64,000 bases of DNA from Pseudomonas sp. IAC-BECa141 (GTDB lineage: Bacteria > Pseudomonadota > Gammaproteobacteria > Pseudomonadales > Pseudomonadaceae): the NCBI RefSeq assembly GCF_020544405.1, contig NZ_CP065410.1:992001-1056000 (forward strand). Direction: 5' to 3'. A program made the position numbers and the translations under genes. Positions 10,495 through 19,814 of this stretch are shown in pieces. Numbering within the stretch: position 1 is the first letter of the stretch; every line of letters starts with the position of its first letter. The notes below the pieces were generated by a model. That model saw only the letters and a list, made by a program, of their open reading frames with translations, searched no databases and was not told the DNA's origin.

Positions 10495-10935
10495 ATGGAG
10501 CACTGGAAACGCACGATCGAACGGGCCAATCGCTGTTTCATGCTGGGCGATCTGATCGACGCCCGCGAGGCTTATCTGCAAGCCTTGGCCCTGGCTCAAG
10601 TGTTGTTCGAACGCTGGGCCGATGCCGACGAAGCAGTGGCGGCCTGCGTCATTTCCCATCACAACCTGGCGGATCTGCATCTGCGCCTGAATCAGCCGGA
10701 GGAGAGCGCCGAGTACCTCTGCGCTATCCACCAGCGCCTGTTGCAGACCATGCAGGACGAGCGACTGCGCCCGGCGCTGCGTGAAGCGGCATTGCGCCAG
10801 AGCAGCAAGACCTACGTAGAGCTGCTCAATTTCATCAGCGAACACGGCGAATACCCGCGCACCCAGCGTTTGCTGCACCCGGATACAGGCAATGCGCGCC
10901 GCGCGCCTGCCCCACATCACCATGGAGTCCATTGA
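10495..10935 (+). CDS. Conserved protein of the fumC-sodA operon (TPR-like)
   Basis: A 146-residue helical protein occupying the position of the unnamed ORF between fumC1 and sodA in P. aeruginosa. Residues 5-60 and 60-115 look like two to three tetratricopeptide-like helical hairpins ([20 protein letters not shown], then [20 protein letters not shown]). The tail is rich in His (HHHGVH). It has a strong ribosome-binding site (TTTGGAGGTT), and its stop codon lies one base before the sodA start. The His-rich tail could handle metal for SodA, but that is speculation. Confidence 0.8.
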   Translation: MEHWKRTIERANRCFMLGDLIDAREAYLQALALAQVLFERWADADEAVAACVISHHNLADLHLRLNQPEESAEYLCAIHQRLLQTMQDERLRPALREAALRQSSKTYVELLNFISEHGEYPRTQRLLHPDTGNARRAPAPHHHGVH

Positions 10936-10936
10936 A

Positions 10937-11548
10937 ATGGCTTTTACCCTGCCAGCCTTGCCTTACGCCTACGACGCTCTGGAACCGCACATCGATGCGC
11001 AAACCATGGAGATCCACTACACCAGACATCACCAGACCTATATCAACAATCTGAACGCTGCAGTCGAGGGCACCGAATTCGCGGAATGGCCGGTGGAAAA
11101 ACTGGTCGCCAGCGTCCAGCAACTACCGGAAAAACTTCGTGCGGCGGTGATCAACCAAGGCGGCGGTCACGCCAACCACTCGCTGTTCTGGGAAGTAATG
11201 GTGCCCAACGGTGGTGGTAAACCGGATGGTGCGCTGGCCAGGGCGATCGATGAACAATTGGGCGGCCTCGACAGCTTCAAGGACGCTTTCACCAAAGCCG
11301 CGCTGACCCGTTTCGGCAGTGGCTGGGCCTGGCTCAGTGTGACGCCGGACAAGAAACTGGTGGTGGAAAGCAGCGGTAACCAGGACAGCCCGCTGATGAG
11401 CGGCAATACGCCGATTCTCGGGCTCGATGTGTGGGAGCACGCGTACTACCTGCGTTATCAAAACCGTCGGCCGGAATACATCAGCGCGTTCTACAACGTC
11501 ATCAATTGGCCGGAAGTCGCTGCGCGCTATCAGGCCGCGCTGGTTTAA
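10937..11548 (+). CDS. sodA: Manganese superoxide dismutase
   Basis: A 203-residue Fe/Mn-type superoxide dismutase converting superoxide to hydrogen peroxide and oxygen. Metal ligands are visible in [17 protein letters not shown] and [11 protein letters not shown]. The [20 protein letters not shown] segment favours manganese. In-frame ATG codons at 10892 and 10922 would add residues atypical of the family; the start at 10937 gives the standard [20 protein letters not shown]. It is the last gene of the Fur-box operon, consistent with replacing Fe-SOD when iron is scarce. Confidence 0.96.
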   Translation: MAFTLPALPYAYDALEPHIDAQTMEIHYTRHHQTYINNLNAAVEGTEFAEWPVEKLVASVQQLPEKLRAAVINQGGGHANHSLFWEVMVPNGGGKPDGALARAIDEQLGGLDSFKDAFTKAALTRFGSGWAWLSVTPDKKLVVESSGNQDSPLMSGNTPILGLDVWEHAYYLRYQNRRPEYISAFYNVINWPEVAARYQAALV

Positions 11549-11578
11549 GTCTTCTATAAAAACAATCCAAGGCTGACT

Positions 11579-12472
11579 ATGGGCACTGAAACACTGGCGA
11601 TCGGAAGTGGGCGTATGTTTCGTTACGCAATTGGATCGCTGTTGCTGTTGGCGGGTATGACCTTGCTGGTCGCCCACGGACTGGAATGGCTGAATCTGGA
11701 GCCCAGGCTATCGCGTGCGTTGCAGGGCGGGGCGATTTGCGCCCTCGGCACCGCACTTGGAGCCGTTCCAGTGTTGGTGATCCGCAACATGCCCCAGGCA
11801 CTGGGCGATACGCTGCTGGGTTTTGGCGCCGGTGTGATGCTGGCGGCGACCGCGTTTTCGCTGATCGTGCCGGGAATCGCCGCCGCCGAAAGTCTGGGAC
11901 TGAGTTCGTGGGGCGCCAGCGGCCTGATCTGCTTCGGCATCATGCTCGGAGCGTTCGGTCTGTATCTGGTTGATCGCCGGGTGTCGGGCGCTTCGCCGGA
12001 AATGCTCATCGGCACTGTCGAGCATCCGGTGATTCCGCCGCGGATCTGGTTGTTTGTGTTCGCCATCATCGCCCACAACATCCCGGAAGGGATGGCCGTC
12101 GGCGTCTCGGCTGGCGGTGGAATGCCGGACGCAGACAGTCTGGCGATGGGCATTGCCTTGCAGGATGTGCCGGAAGGGCTGGTGATTGCACTGGTGTTGG
12201 CTGGCGCCGGGATGTCGCGGGTGAAGGCGTTTCTGATTGGCGCAGCGTCAGGACTGGTCGAGCCGGTGTTCGCGCTTCTGTGTGCGTGGCTGGTCAGTCT
12301 GGCCGAGTTGTTGCTGCCCTTGGGGTTGGCGTTGGCGGCGGGAGCCATGCTGCTGGTGGTGACTCACGAGGTTATCCCGGAGTCGCGACGCAATGGCCAT
12401 GAGAAGCTGGCAAGTCTGGGATTGCTGATCGGCTTCTGTCTGATGATGGTGATGGACACGGCGTTGGGATGA
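11579..12472 (+). CDS. ZIP family metal transporter
   Basis: A 297-residue inner-membrane protein with about eight hydrophobic segments. The ZIP metal-binding motifs are present: HNIPEGMAVG in one helix and QDVPEGLVIA in the next. ZIP proteins import divalent metals such as zinc, iron or manganese into the cytoplasm. It starts 30 bases after sodA and may be read through from that operon, which would suit manganese or zinc supply. The metal cannot be told from the sequence. A perfect 7-bp stem (12481-12487 with 12492-12498) follows but has no T-tract. Confidence 0.88.
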   Translation: MGTETLAIGSGRMFRYAIGSLLLLAGMTLLVAHGLEWLNLEPRLSRALQGGAICALGTALGAVPVLVIRNMPQALGDTLLGFGAGVMLAATAFSLIVPGIAAAESLGLSSWGASGLICFGIMLGAFGLYLVDRRVSGASPEMLIGTVEHPVIPPRIWLFVFAIIAHNIPEGMAVGVSAGGGMPDADSLAMGIALQDVPEGLVIALVLAGAGMSRVKAFLIGAASGLVEPVFALLCAWLVSLAELLLPLGLALAAGAMLLVVTHEVIPESRRNGHEKLASLGLLIGFCLMMVMDTALG

Positions 12473-12511
12473 GTCGGGAGGAGGGAGCGAACTCCCTCGC
12501 CTCAAGCGTTC

Positions 12512-12787
12512 TCAACCACCTTCGTCGAAGTAGTTGTTAATCAGCGTTACCAACTCGTCCATGGCTTCCTGTTCCTGATGACCTTCGGTGCTCAGGTAGA
12601 TTTTGGTGCCCTTGCCTGCAGCGAGCATCATCATCGCCATGATGCTTTTGCCGTCAACCGTGGTTTCCGGGGTGCGGCCCACTCTGATCGTGCAATCGGG
12701 AAACTTACCCGCCACCCCGACGAATTTTGCCGATGCGCGGGCATGCAGGCCCAGCTTGTTGATAATTTCTATTTCCCGAGCAGGCAT
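12512..12787 (-). CDS. ptsO: HPr-like phosphocarrier NPr
   Basis: A 91-residue HPr homologue of the nitrogen phosphotransferase system. The phosphorylated histidine sits in LHARAS (about residue 16), and the HPr fold segment with KSIMAMMMLAAGKG around position 50 is intact. NPr passes phosphate from PtsP to PtsN. It is the distal gene of the rpoN-hpf-ptsN-rapZ-ptsO block, 15 bases after rapZ, the usual proteobacterial arrangement. Confidence 0.96.
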   Translation of the reverse strand: MPAREIEIINKLGLHARASAKFVGVAGKFPDCTIRVGRTPETTVDGKSIMAMMMLAAGKGTKIYLSTEGHQEQEAMDELVTLINNYFDEGG

Positions 12788-12802
12788 CGCGGTGTGAATC
12801 CT

Positions 12803-13660
12803 TTAGCTGAGGTCGCGGTGGCGAACCTGGACGTTCTTCAGGGTCTTCTGCAGCGCCTGGCCAAGACGTTCGGTCAGGTAAACGGAGCGGTGATGCCCGC
12901 CGGTGCAGCCGATGGCAATGGTGACATAAGCGCGGTTGCTCGCCGCAAAGCGCGGCAACCATTTGTACAGATACGAGTAAATGTCCTGGTACATCTCCTC
13001 GACCTCCGGCTGCGCCGCCAGATACTCGGCGACCGGCTGATCGAGACCGGATTGCGCGCGCAGCTCCGGTTTCCAGTACGGATTCGGCAGGCAGCGTACA
13101 TCGAACACCAGATCCGCATCCACCGGCATGCCGCGTTTGAAACCGAACGACTCCACCAGAAACGCAGTGCCCGGCTCAGGCTGGTTCAGCAGGCGCAGCT
13201 TGATGGTGTCGCGCAGTTGATAGAGATTGAGGTTAGTGGTGTTGACCTTTAGATCGGCCAGATCGGCGATCGGGCCCAGCAGGGCGGTTTCGTCGTTGAT
13301 GGCTTCGGCCAGCGAGCGGTTGGCATTGCTGAGCGGGTGACGACGACGGGTCTCCGAAAAACGTTTGAGCAATGTTTCGTCATCGGCATCCAGGTACAGG
13401 ACATCGCACTGGATGTGCCGGCTGCGAACTTCCTCGAGCAGCTCTGGAAAACGTGACAGATGGCTCGGCAGGTTGCGGGCGTCGATCGAGACAGCCACCA
13501 GCGGCTGGAGCATTTCGGTATGCACCAGCGCGCGCTCGGCGAGATCCGGAAGCAAGCCGGCAGGCAGGTTGTCAATGCAGTAGTAGCCATTGTCCTCAAG
13601 GACATCCAGGGCAGTACTCTTACCCGAGCCGGAACGGCCACTGACAATGATCAAGCGCAT
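12803..13660 (-). CDS. rapZ: RNase adapter protein RapZ
   Basis: A 285-residue P-loop protein. The Walker A motif GRSGSGKS is at residues 8-15 and the C-terminal RNA-binding region contains [11 protein letters not shown]. In E. coli RapZ guides the sRNA GlmZ to RNase E and so tunes GlmS and amino-sugar synthesis. Whether the same RNA partner exists in Pseudomonas is not established by this sequence. It is separated from ptsN by 2 bases, so they are co-translated. Confidence 0.96.
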   Translation of the reverse strand: MRLIIVSGRSGSGKSTALDVLEDNGYYCIDNLPAGLLPDLAERALVHTEMLQPLVAVSIDARNLPSHLSRFPELLEEVRSRHIQCDVLYLDADDETLLKRFSETRRRHPLSNANRSLAEAINDETALLGPIADLADLKVNTTNLNLYQLRDTIKLRLLNQPEPGTAFLVESFGFKRGMPVDADLVFDVRCLPNPYWKPELRAQSGLDQPVAEYLAAQPEVEEMYQDIYSYLYKWLPRFAASNRAYVTIAIGCTGGHHRSVYLTERLGQALQKTLKNVQVRHRDLS

Positions 13661-13662
13661 GA

Positions 13663-14127
13663 TTACGGCCTGTTCTGTTCTTCCAGTACAACCTGGTACA
13701 AGGCTTCGTTGCTTGGTGCGCTACGCAGTCTGTCGCGTACATCCTTGCGGTCGAGCATGCTGGCGATCTGGCGTAAAAGCTCCAGGTGAGCATCGGTGGC
13801 GGCTTCCGGCACCAGCAGGACGAACAGAAGGTCCACAGGCGCGCCGTCGATAGCGTCAAAATCGATAGGGGCGTCAAGGTGCATCAGCGCACTGATCGGC
13901 GCTTCGCAGCCCTTGAGGCGGCAGTGGGGAATGGCGATGCCGTTGCCAAAACCGGTGGAACCCAGTTTTTCACGGGCAATCAATGCCTCGAAGACATCTT
14001 GCATCTCCAGATCCGGGACTTCCCGGGCGATCAGGTTGGCAATTTGTTCGAGGGCTTTCTTTTTACTGCCGCCCGGCACGTTCACCAGGGAACGGCCGGG
14101 GGTCAGGATACTTTCAAGTCGGATCAT
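13663..14127 (-). CDS. ptsN: PTS IIA-like nitrogen regulatory protein PtsN
   Basis: A 154-residue EIIA-Ntr protein. The phosphorylated histidine is in GIAIPHCRL (about residue 66), preceded by the family segment [11 protein letters not shown]. PtsN is a regulatory phosphoacceptor affecting potassium uptake, carbon/nitrogen balance and polyhydroxyalkanoate control in Pseudomonas; it does not transport sugar. It lies between hpf and rapZ with short gaps (11 and 2 bases). Confidence 0.96.
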   Translation of the reverse strand: MIRLESILTPGRSLVNVPGGSKKKALEQIANLIAREVPDLEMQDVFEALIAREKLGSTGFGNGIAIPHCRLKGCEAPISALMHLDAPIDFDAIDGAPVDLLFVLLVPEAATDAHLELLRQIASMLDRKDVRDRLRSAPSNEALYQVVLEEQNRP

Positions 14128-14138
14128 GGGGGTGGGGG

Positions 14139-14447
14139 TTATCGACCGGTAGCGCCCTGAAGCAGGCTCTGGGTCTTTTCCTTATGCTTTTTGAGTTGTT
14201 TATCAAGCTTGTCGGTCAGCGCGTCGATCGCAGCGTACATGTCAGTATGTTCCGCGTTAGCGACGACTTCATTGCCGGGAATATGCATCGTGGCTTCGAT
14301 TTTCTGCTTCAGCTTTTCGACGCACATCGTGACTTGCACGTTGGTGATCTTGTCGAAATGTCCCTCAAGCCTCTTGAGCTTTTGCTCAACGTACTCACGG
14401 AGAGGTTGGGTAACTTCCAGTTGGTGTCCACTGATGTTGACTTGCAT
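14139..14447 (-). CDS. hpf: Ribosome hibernation promoting factor
   Basis: A 102-residue short-type HPF/YfiA protein that binds the 30S decoding region and promotes formation of inactive 100S ribosomes in starvation. The sequence opens MQVNISGHQLEVTQPLREYV and has the basic C-terminal helix DKLDKQLKKHKEK. The frame is open upstream, but AAGGAGAAGC just before ATG 14447 fixes the start. Its position behind rpoN is standard and explains sigma-54-linked control reported in Pseudomonas. Confidence 0.95.
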   Translation of the reverse strand: MQVNISGHQLEVTQPLREYVEQKLKRLEGHFDKITNVQVTMCVEKLKQKIEATMHIPGNEVVANAEHTDMYAAIDALTDKLDKQLKKHKEKTQSLLQGATGR

Positions 14448-14520
14448 ACAGCTTCTCCTTCGTTGCCAGTGCATAAAGCGGCAGGCCGAAGAGCCTGCCA
14501 CTGGAACGCTGTAACGTGGC

Positions 14521-16014
14521 TTACATCAACCGCTTGCGTTCGCTCGAAGGCGCGATCCCGAGGGATTCGCGGTACTTGGCGACGGTGCGGCGAGCCACCT
14601 GAATGCCTTGTGCCTCCAGTAAACCAGCGATCTTGCTGTCACTCAACGGCTTTTTCTGATTTTCCGCGGCAACCAGTTTCTTGATGATCGCGCGGATCGC
14701 CGTGGACGAGCATTCACCGCCTTCGGAGGTGCTTACATGGCTGGAGAAAAAGTATTTCAGCTCATATATGCCCCGCGGGGTATGCATGAATTTTTGCGTG
14801 GTCACTCGGGAAATTGTCGACTCGTGCATGCCCACTGCTTCAGCGATGTCATGCAGGACCAGCGGCTTCATGGCTTCGTCGCCGTACTCCAGGAAGCCGC
14901 GCTGATGCTCGACGATCTGGGTGGCAACTTTCATCAGGGTTTCGTTGCGGCTCTGCAGGCTCTTGATGAACCAGCGGGCTTCCTGCAACTGATTGCGCAT
15001 GAAGGTGTTGTCGGCACTGGTGTCGGCACGACGTACGAAACCGGCGTACTGGGCGTTGACCCGCAGACGCGGCACTGATTCCTGGTTCAGCTCCACCAGC
15101 CAGCGTTCGTTGTCCTTGCGTACGATGACGTCAGGCACCACGTATTCGGCTTCGGTCGACTCGATCTGCGAGCCGGGGCGCGGGTTGAGGCTCTGCACCA
15201 GTTCGATGACCTGGCGCAGTTCGTCTTCCTTGAGCTTCATGCGGCGCATCAGTTGGCTGTAGTCGCGGCTGCCGAGCAGGTCGATGTAATCGGTAACCAG
15301 GCGCTTGGCTTCGGCCAGCCAAGGGGTCTTGGCCGACAGCTGGCGCAATTGCAATAGCAGGCATTCGCCCAGGTTGCGCGCGCCGATGCCGGCCGGTTCG
15401 AACTGCTGGATGCGGTGCAGGACGGCTTCGATCTCGTCCAGCTCGATATCGAGTTCCGGATCAAAGGCGTCGAGGATTTCTTCGAGGGTTTCGTCGAGGT
15501 AGCCCTGATTGTTGATGCAATCGATCAGGGTGACCGCGATCAGGCGATCGGTGTCGGACATCGGTGCCAGATTCAATTGCCACAGCAGGTGGCTTTGCAG
15601 GCTCTCGCCGGCGGAAGTGCGGGTGGTGAAGTCCCACTCGTCATCATCGCTGCTCGGCAGGCTGCTGGCACTGGTCTGATAGACGTCTTCCCAGGCGGTG
15701 TCGACGGGTAGATCGTTGGGGATTCGCTCGTTCCATTCGCCGTCTTCGAGGTTATCGACTGTCGGCGCGGTCTCCTGATAGGAGGGTTCCTGGATCTCGG
15801 TGTTGGGCTTCTGCTCGGCGTTGTCGGCCATGGGATCGGAGTTGTCGAAGTCGTCGCCGTCTTCCTGGCGTTCGAGCATCGGATTGGATTCCAGAGCCTC
15901 CTGGATTTCCTGCTGCAGATCCAGGGTCGACAATTGGAGCAGGCGGATGGCCTGTTGCAGCTGCGGTGTCATCGTCAGCTGCTGGCCCATTCTCAAGACT
16001 AGCGATGGTTTCAT
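14521..16014 (-). CDS. rpoN: RNA polymerase sigma-54 factor
   Basis: A 497-residue sigma-54. Region I is the Gln/Leu-rich N-terminus ([27 protein letters not shown]), followed by an acidic spacer (residues about 50-120). The C-terminal RpoN box reads [14 protein letters not shown] (about residues 470-483). It directs transcription of nitrogen, flagellar, pilus and carbon-use genes together with enhancer-binding ATPases. Its 186-base leader to lptB contains an 8-bp inverted repeat, listed separately. Confidence 0.98.
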   Translation of the reverse strand: MKPSLVLRMGQQLTMTPQLQQAIRLLQLSTLDLQQEIQEALESNPMLERQEDGDDFDNSDPMADNAEQKPNTEIQEPSYQETAPTVDNLEDGEWNERIPNDLPVDTAWEDVYQTSASSLPSSDDDEWDFTTRTSAGESLQSHLLWQLNLAPMSDTDRLIAVTLIDCINNQGYLDETLEEILDAFDPELDIELDEIEAVLHRIQQFEPAGIGARNLGECLLLQLRQLSAKTPWLAEAKRLVTDYIDLLGSRDYSQLMRRMKLKEDELRQVIELVQSLNPRPGSQIESTEAEYVVPDVIVRKDNERWLVELNQESVPRLRVNAQYAGFVRRADTSADNTFMRNQLQEARWFIKSLQSRNETLMKVATQIVEHQRGFLEYGDEAMKPLVLHDIAEAVGMHESTISRVTTQKFMHTPRGIYELKYFFSSHVSTSEGGECSSTAIRAIIKKLVAAENQKKPLSDSKIAGLLEAQGIQVARRTVAKYRESLGIAPSSERKRLM

Positions 16015-16125
16015 GGCAGGGGCTTAACACCTTATTCGCCGGCGCTATGCGCCATCCACTACAGGGCGCCGGGGCGCCAAACTTAAGCAAATTATATGCC
16101 TGAAACTGTCGTGTTTGCCTAGAGC

Positions 16126-16170
16126 GCTGTAACAATAAAAGCGTATAAAAAAGCGCTTCAACGTTACAGC
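16126..16170. repeat. Inverted repeat in the lptB-rpoN gap
   Basis: GCTGTAAC at 16126-16133 is repeated in perfect inversion as GTTACAGC at 16163-16170, enclosing an A/T-rich stretch with two GCG-flanked A runs. It lies 112 bases upstream of rpoN and 31 bases after the end of lptB. It could form part of the lptB transcript end or be an operator for rpoN. Confidence 0.5.
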
Positions 16171-16200
16171 ACCCGAACGGCTGATCGAATGCCGTCTTGC

Positions 16201-16926
16201 TTACAGGCGGAACTCGTGACCCAGGTAGACTTCCTTCACCAGATCGTTGGCGAGGATGGTCGCGGAGTCGCCTTCAGCGATCAACTGGCCGTCGTTTACG
16301 ATGTAGGCGGTTTCGCAGATATCCAGCGTCTCGCGGACGTTGTGGTCGGTGATCAGCACACCGATGCCCTTGGCCTTGAGGTGGTGGATGATCTGCTTGA
16401 TGTCGCCGACCGAGATAGGGTCGACACCCGCGAACGGTTCGTCGAGCAGGATGAACTTCGGTGCCGTGGCCAGTGCGCGGGCGATTTCCACCCGGCGGCG
16501 CTCACCACCGGACAGGCTCATGCCAAGGTTGTCGCGGATGTGGCTGATGTGGAATTCCTGCAGCAGGCTTTCCAGCTCCTTGCGACGACCGGCCTTGTCG
16601 AGTTCCTGGCGGGTCTCGAGGATGGCCATGATGTTGTCGGCGACCGACAGTTTGCGGAAGATCGACGCTTCCTGCGGCAGATAGCCGATACCAGCCTTGG
16701 CGCGACCGTGCATCGGCTGGTGGCTGACGTCCAGATCGTCGATCAGTACGCGACCCTGATCGGCCTGGACCAGGCCGACGATCATGTAGAAACAGGTGGT
16801 CTTGCCGGCGCCGTTCGGGCCGAGCAGGCCGACGATCTGACCGCTGTCGATCGACAGGCTGACGTCGCGCACGACCTGGCGGCTTTTATAGGCCTTGGCC
16901 AGGTGCTGAGCTTTCAGAGTTGCCAT
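16201..16926 (-). CDS. lptB: LPS export ABC transporter ATPase LptB
   Basis: A 241-residue ABC ATPase. Walker [10 protein letters not shown] is at about residues 36-44, the signature [15 protein letters not shown] at about 138-152, and Walker [14 protein letters not shown] follows. LptB powers lipopolysaccharide extraction from the inner membrane with LptFG and hands it to LptC and LptA. Its start codon overlaps the lptA stop by one base, so the two are translationally coupled. Confidence 0.97.
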   Translation of the reverse strand: MATLKAQHLAKAYKSRQVVRDVSLSIDSGQIVGLLGPNGAGKTTCFYMIVGLVQADQGRVLIDDLDVSHQPMHGRAKAGIGYLPQEASIFRKLSVADNIMAILETRQELDKAGRRKELESLLQEFHISHIRDNLGMSLSGGERRRVEIARALATAPKFILLDEPFAGVDPISVGDIKQIIHHLKAKGIGVLITDHNVRETLDICETAYIVNDGQLIAEGDSATILANDLVKEVYLGHEFRL

Positions 16927-17471
16927 TACTGGGTTTTCTCGTCGGTTTTCTTCTTCGGCTGAATCACCATGTCGATGCGCGGACGCGCTTCGGTGACCTT
17001 GCTGCCAGTGGCTCGACCGGCGCTGGCCAGTTTTTTCACCGTGTCATAGACGATTTTCTCGCCTTGAGTGGTGTTGTTGTCCTTGTCGACGACTTTGGCC
17101 TTGTCGATCAGTACAACGCGGTTCTGCTGTGCGTGGTACTGAATGGTCACGCCCCAGCCCTGAACGGGTTTGGTGTCGCCGGCAGTCTGCAACTGTTCGA
17201 AGTAGGCGAGGTTGCCCACCGAAGTCACGACGTCGATGTCGCCGTTGGGCGCACGGGTCATGGTCACGGTGTTGCCTTTGACGACCATCGAACCCTGGGT
17301 GATGATCACGTCGCCTTTATAGGTGGCAACGCCGTTCTTGTCGTCCAGCTGGGCATCGTCGGCCTGAATGCGGATTGGCTGCTCTTGATCGTTCGGCAGA
17401 GCCCAGGCGCTCACGCTTCCCAGTGCTGCGCCCAGACTGAGCAAAATAGGGAGGGTTTTAACGAGCCTCAT
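16926..17471 (-). CDS. lptA: LPS transport periplasmic protein LptA
   Basis: A 181-residue periplasmic OstA/LptA protein with a cleavable signal peptide (about residues 1-24, ending SAWA). The beta-jellyroll segment [19 protein letters not shown] is typical. LptA polymerises into the bridge that carries LPS between LptC and LptD. The C-terminal tail is Lys-rich. It overlaps lptC by 14 bases upstream and lptB by one base downstream. Confidence 0.95.
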   Translation of the reverse strand: MRLVKTLPILLSLGAALGSVSAWALPNDQEQPIRIQADDAQLDDKNGVATYKGDVIITQGSMVVKGNTVTMTRAPNGDIDVVTSVGNLAYFEQLQTAGDTKPVQGWGVTIQYHAQQNRVVLIDKAKVVDKDNNTTQGEKIVYDTVKKLASAGRATGSKVTEARPRIDMVIQPKKKTDEKTQ

Positions 17472-18030
17472 ACTGTCCTCTTACGTTCGATAGCAGGTGT
17501 ATCCTGCTTTCCTTCAAATACGCTTTCATTCCTACGCCAGTCGATACACCGCCAGCGCCGTCGATTCTAACGGGTTGCTGGGTCTGCGCATATTGCTGCT
17601 GCGGGAACACCGTCATGCGAGTGGAGGTGATCAGGGTATCGCGGTTCTTTTCGTCGGTGCGCTTGACACGTACCGAGTCGATCAGTTCGACCTCGGTGCC
17701 ACCGGAGTTCACTTCGCCGCGTTCACTGGTCACGTGCCATGGAAAATCGGTGCCACGGAACATGTTCAGATCGGGCTTGGTGACCAGTGTAATGTCGGTC
17801 GCCTTGACGTGCTCAGCCTTGTCGGACGTCATTTCGTACTGCACTTTGCCGTCTTCGAGGTACTGGATCGTGTGTGTATTGGTCGCATACCAGTCGATCG
17901 GGCTTTCCTCTGCCGAAACCGGCGGTTTGTCGAGGAAGCGCTCCGGGCTGATGTTCCAGTAGCCGACCGCACCGAAAATCGCTGCGATGCAACCGAACAG
18001 CAGGATGTTGCGAAACTTTTTGCTAAACAT
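17458..18030 (-). CDS. lptC: LPS export protein LptC
   Basis: A 190-residue bitopic protein with one N-terminal membrane helix (about residues 7-25) and a periplasmic LptC jellyroll (MTSDKAEHVKATDITLV, WHVTSERGEVNSGGTEVELID). It links LptBFG to LptA. A GTG at 18042, overlapping the kdsC stop as GTGA, would add four residues; the ATG at 18030 gives the usual MFSKK-type start. Neither has a strong ribosome-binding site, so the start is uncertain by four codons. Confidence 0.92.
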   Translation of the reverse strand: MFSKKFRNILLFGCIAAIFGAVGYWNISPERFLDKPPVSAEESPIDWYATNTHTIQYLEDGKVQYEMTSDKAEHVKATDITLVTKPDLNMFRGTDFPWHVTSERGEVNSGGTEVELIDSVRVKRTDEKNRDTLITSTRMTVFPQQQYAQTQQPVRIDGAGGVSTGVGMKAYLKESRIHLLSNVRGQYEAR

Positions 18031-18038
18031 GGTTGGAC

Positions 18039-18563
18039 TCACAGGTACGCGTTGTTGGCGGCGTCGAGGCTGCCTTGGGCGCGCAGGATCAGTTCGCAGA
18101 ATTCGCGGGCGGCACCTTCGCCGCCCCGGGCCTGGGTCACGCCATGGGCGTGCTCGCGCACGAATGCAGCGGCGTTGGCTACGGCCATGCCCAGCCCCAC
18201 GCGGCGGATCACCGGCAGATCCGGCAGGTCGTCACCGAGATAGGCCACTTGTTCATAGCTTAGGCCCAGTTGCTCCAGAAGACCGTCGAGAACGACCAGT
18301 TTGTCTTCGCGGCCCTGAAACAGGTGCGCAATGCCGAGGTTTTTTGCCCGGCGCTCGACCACCGGAGTCTTGCGACCGCTGATGATGGCGGTCTGGACGC
18401 CGGCGTTCATCAGCATCTTGATGCCCTGGCCATCGAGCGTATTGAAAGTCTTGAACTCGCTGCCGTCTTCAAGGAAGTACAGGCGACCGTCGGTGAGGAC
18501 GCCGTCGACGTCGAAAACCGCCAGTTTGATGGCTTTGCCGCGTTGCAGCAGATCGTTGCTCAT
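18039..18563 (-). CDS. kdsC: 3-deoxy-manno-octulosonate-8-phosphatase
   Basis: A 174-residue HAD phosphatase. The nucleophile motif is FDVDGVLTDGRL (about residues 18-29) and the third HAD motif is GDDLPDLPVI. It removes phosphate from Kdo-8-phosphate, the last step to free Kdo for LPS inner core. It abuts kdsD upstream with no gap and overlaps the possible GTG start of lptC, placing Kdo synthesis and LPS transport in one operon. Confidence 0.96.
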   Translation of the reverse strand: MSNDLLQRGKAIKLAVFDVDGVLTDGRLYFLEDGSEFKTFNTLDGQGIKMLMNAGVQTAIISGRKTPVVERRAKNLGIAHLFQGREDKLVVLDGLLEQLGLSYEQVAYLGDDLPDLPVIRRVGLGMAVANAAAFVREHAHGVTQARGGEGAAREFCELILRAQGSLDAANNAYL

Positions 18564-19538
18564 TTACATCACTCCTGCGCGCAGCAGATCGGAGAGGTTG
18601 AAGGCGCCGATCGGGCGATCCTCTTCATCCACGACAACCAGTGCGTTGATTCGGTGGTCTTCCATGATTTTCAGGGCCTCGGCGGCGAGCATCTCGGCGC
18701 GGGCGGTCTTGCCGTGCACGGTCATCACCTGGTCGATGGTGGCGCTGTGGATATCGATGCTGCGATCCAGGGTGCGACGCAGGTCGCCGTCAGTGAAGAT
18801 CCCGGCCAGTTTGCCGTCCGCTTCAAGAATGACGGTCATGCCCAGCCCCTTGCGGGTCATTTCCATCAATGCATCCTTGAGCAGGGTGCCGCGCTGTACC
18901 TGCGGCAGTTCCTGACCAGCGTGCATGACATTTTCCACTTTAAGCAGCAGGCGTCGTCCCAGCGCGCCGCCCGGGTGGGAAAAGGCGAAGTCTTCGGCAG
19001 TGAAGCCGCGCGCTTCCAGCAGCGCCACGGCCAGGGCGTCGCCCATGACCAGTGCGGCGGTGGTCGAGGAGGTCGGCGCCAGGTTCAGCGGGCAGGCTTC
19101 GTGCTCGACGTGCACGTTGAGATTGACCTCGGCAGCCTTGGCCAGCGGCGATTGCGGATTGCCGGTGACGCTGATCAGCTGGATGCCCAGGCGTTTGATC
19201 AGTGGCAGCAGGGTAACGATTTCGTTGGTGGAGCCGGAGTTCGACAGGGCCAGAATCACGTCGTCACGGGTGATCATGCCCATGTCGCCGTGACTGGCCT
19301 CGGCCGGGTGCACGAAAAACGCCGGGGTGCCGGTGCTGGCCAGGGTCGCGGCAATCTTGTTGCCGATGTGTCCGGACTTGCCCATGCCGACCACGACAAC
19401 ACGGCCCTTGCTGGCCAGAATCATCTCGCAAGCGCGTACGAAATCGGCGTCGATATGGGGCAACAAGCCTTGTACGGCTTCCACTTCGAGGCGGACGGTG
19501 CGTTGTGCCGATTGAATCAGGTCGCTGGTTTGGCTCAT
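18564..19538 (-). CDS. kdsD: D-arabinose 5-phosphate isomerase
   Basis: A 324-residue KdsD/KpsF isomerase that makes arabinose 5-phosphate from ribulose 5-phosphate, the first step of Kdo synthesis. An N-terminal SIS sugar-isomerase domain (VVVGMGKSGHIGNKIAATLAS, HPAEASHGDMGMI) is followed by two CBS domains from about residue 205. The start at 19538 (MSQTSDLIQ) matches the family length; the frame continues 33 codons upstream with no family similarity. Divergent from mlaF across a 276-base gap. Confidence 0.95.
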   Translation of the reverse strand: MSQTSDLIQSAQRTVRLEVEAVQGLLPHIDADFVRACEMILASKGRVVVVGMGKSGHIGNKIAATLASTGTPAFFVHPAEASHGDMGMITRDDVILALSNSGSTNEIVTLLPLIKRLGIQLISVTGNPQSPLAKAAEVNLNVHVEHEACPLNLAPTSSTTAALVMGDALAVALLEARGFTAEDFAFSHPGGALGRRLLLKVENVMHAGQELPQVQRGTLLKDALMEMTRKGLGMTVILEADGKLAGIFTDGDLRRTLDRSIDIHSATIDQVMTVHGKTARAEMLAAEALKIMEDHRINALVVVDEEDRPIGAFNLSDLLRAGVM

Positions 19539-19814
19539 GTCAGAAATCGTATAGCCCGATGAAAAGGCGGCGATTATAGCGGTTATGTTGAAAAGCCTCA
19601 CGCAAGTTCGTCGTGCTTTGTCATTCCTTGTTGCCAAAACTCTGTAAATAAGGCTTCAAGCCCTTCAAGTCGCAGAAGGCAGGCCGGTGCAGGCCTTGGG
19701 CGCTTGCCCTTTGCAGTGATATAGTTCGCCGCCAGTTCGGCCTGCCCGGGATGTAGGGGCTTTCCTCCAGAAAGCCAGGTGTCCGAGTGAGAGGCTGCAT
19801 CGCAAGGAGTTTAG

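Noticed and set aside
9532..10932. 466-codon minus-strand frame opposite fumC
   Set aside because: Composition is typical of an antisense shadow and fumC is certain.
12481..12498. Perfect stem GAGGGAG/CTCCCTC between the ZIP gene and ptsO as a terminator
   Set aside because: No T-tract follows on either strand; noted only in the ZIP entry.
18270..19562. 430-codon plus-strand frame opposite kdsC and kdsD
   Set aside because: Both kds genes are unambiguous; the frame shows repetitive His/Gln/Ala-rich shadow composition.
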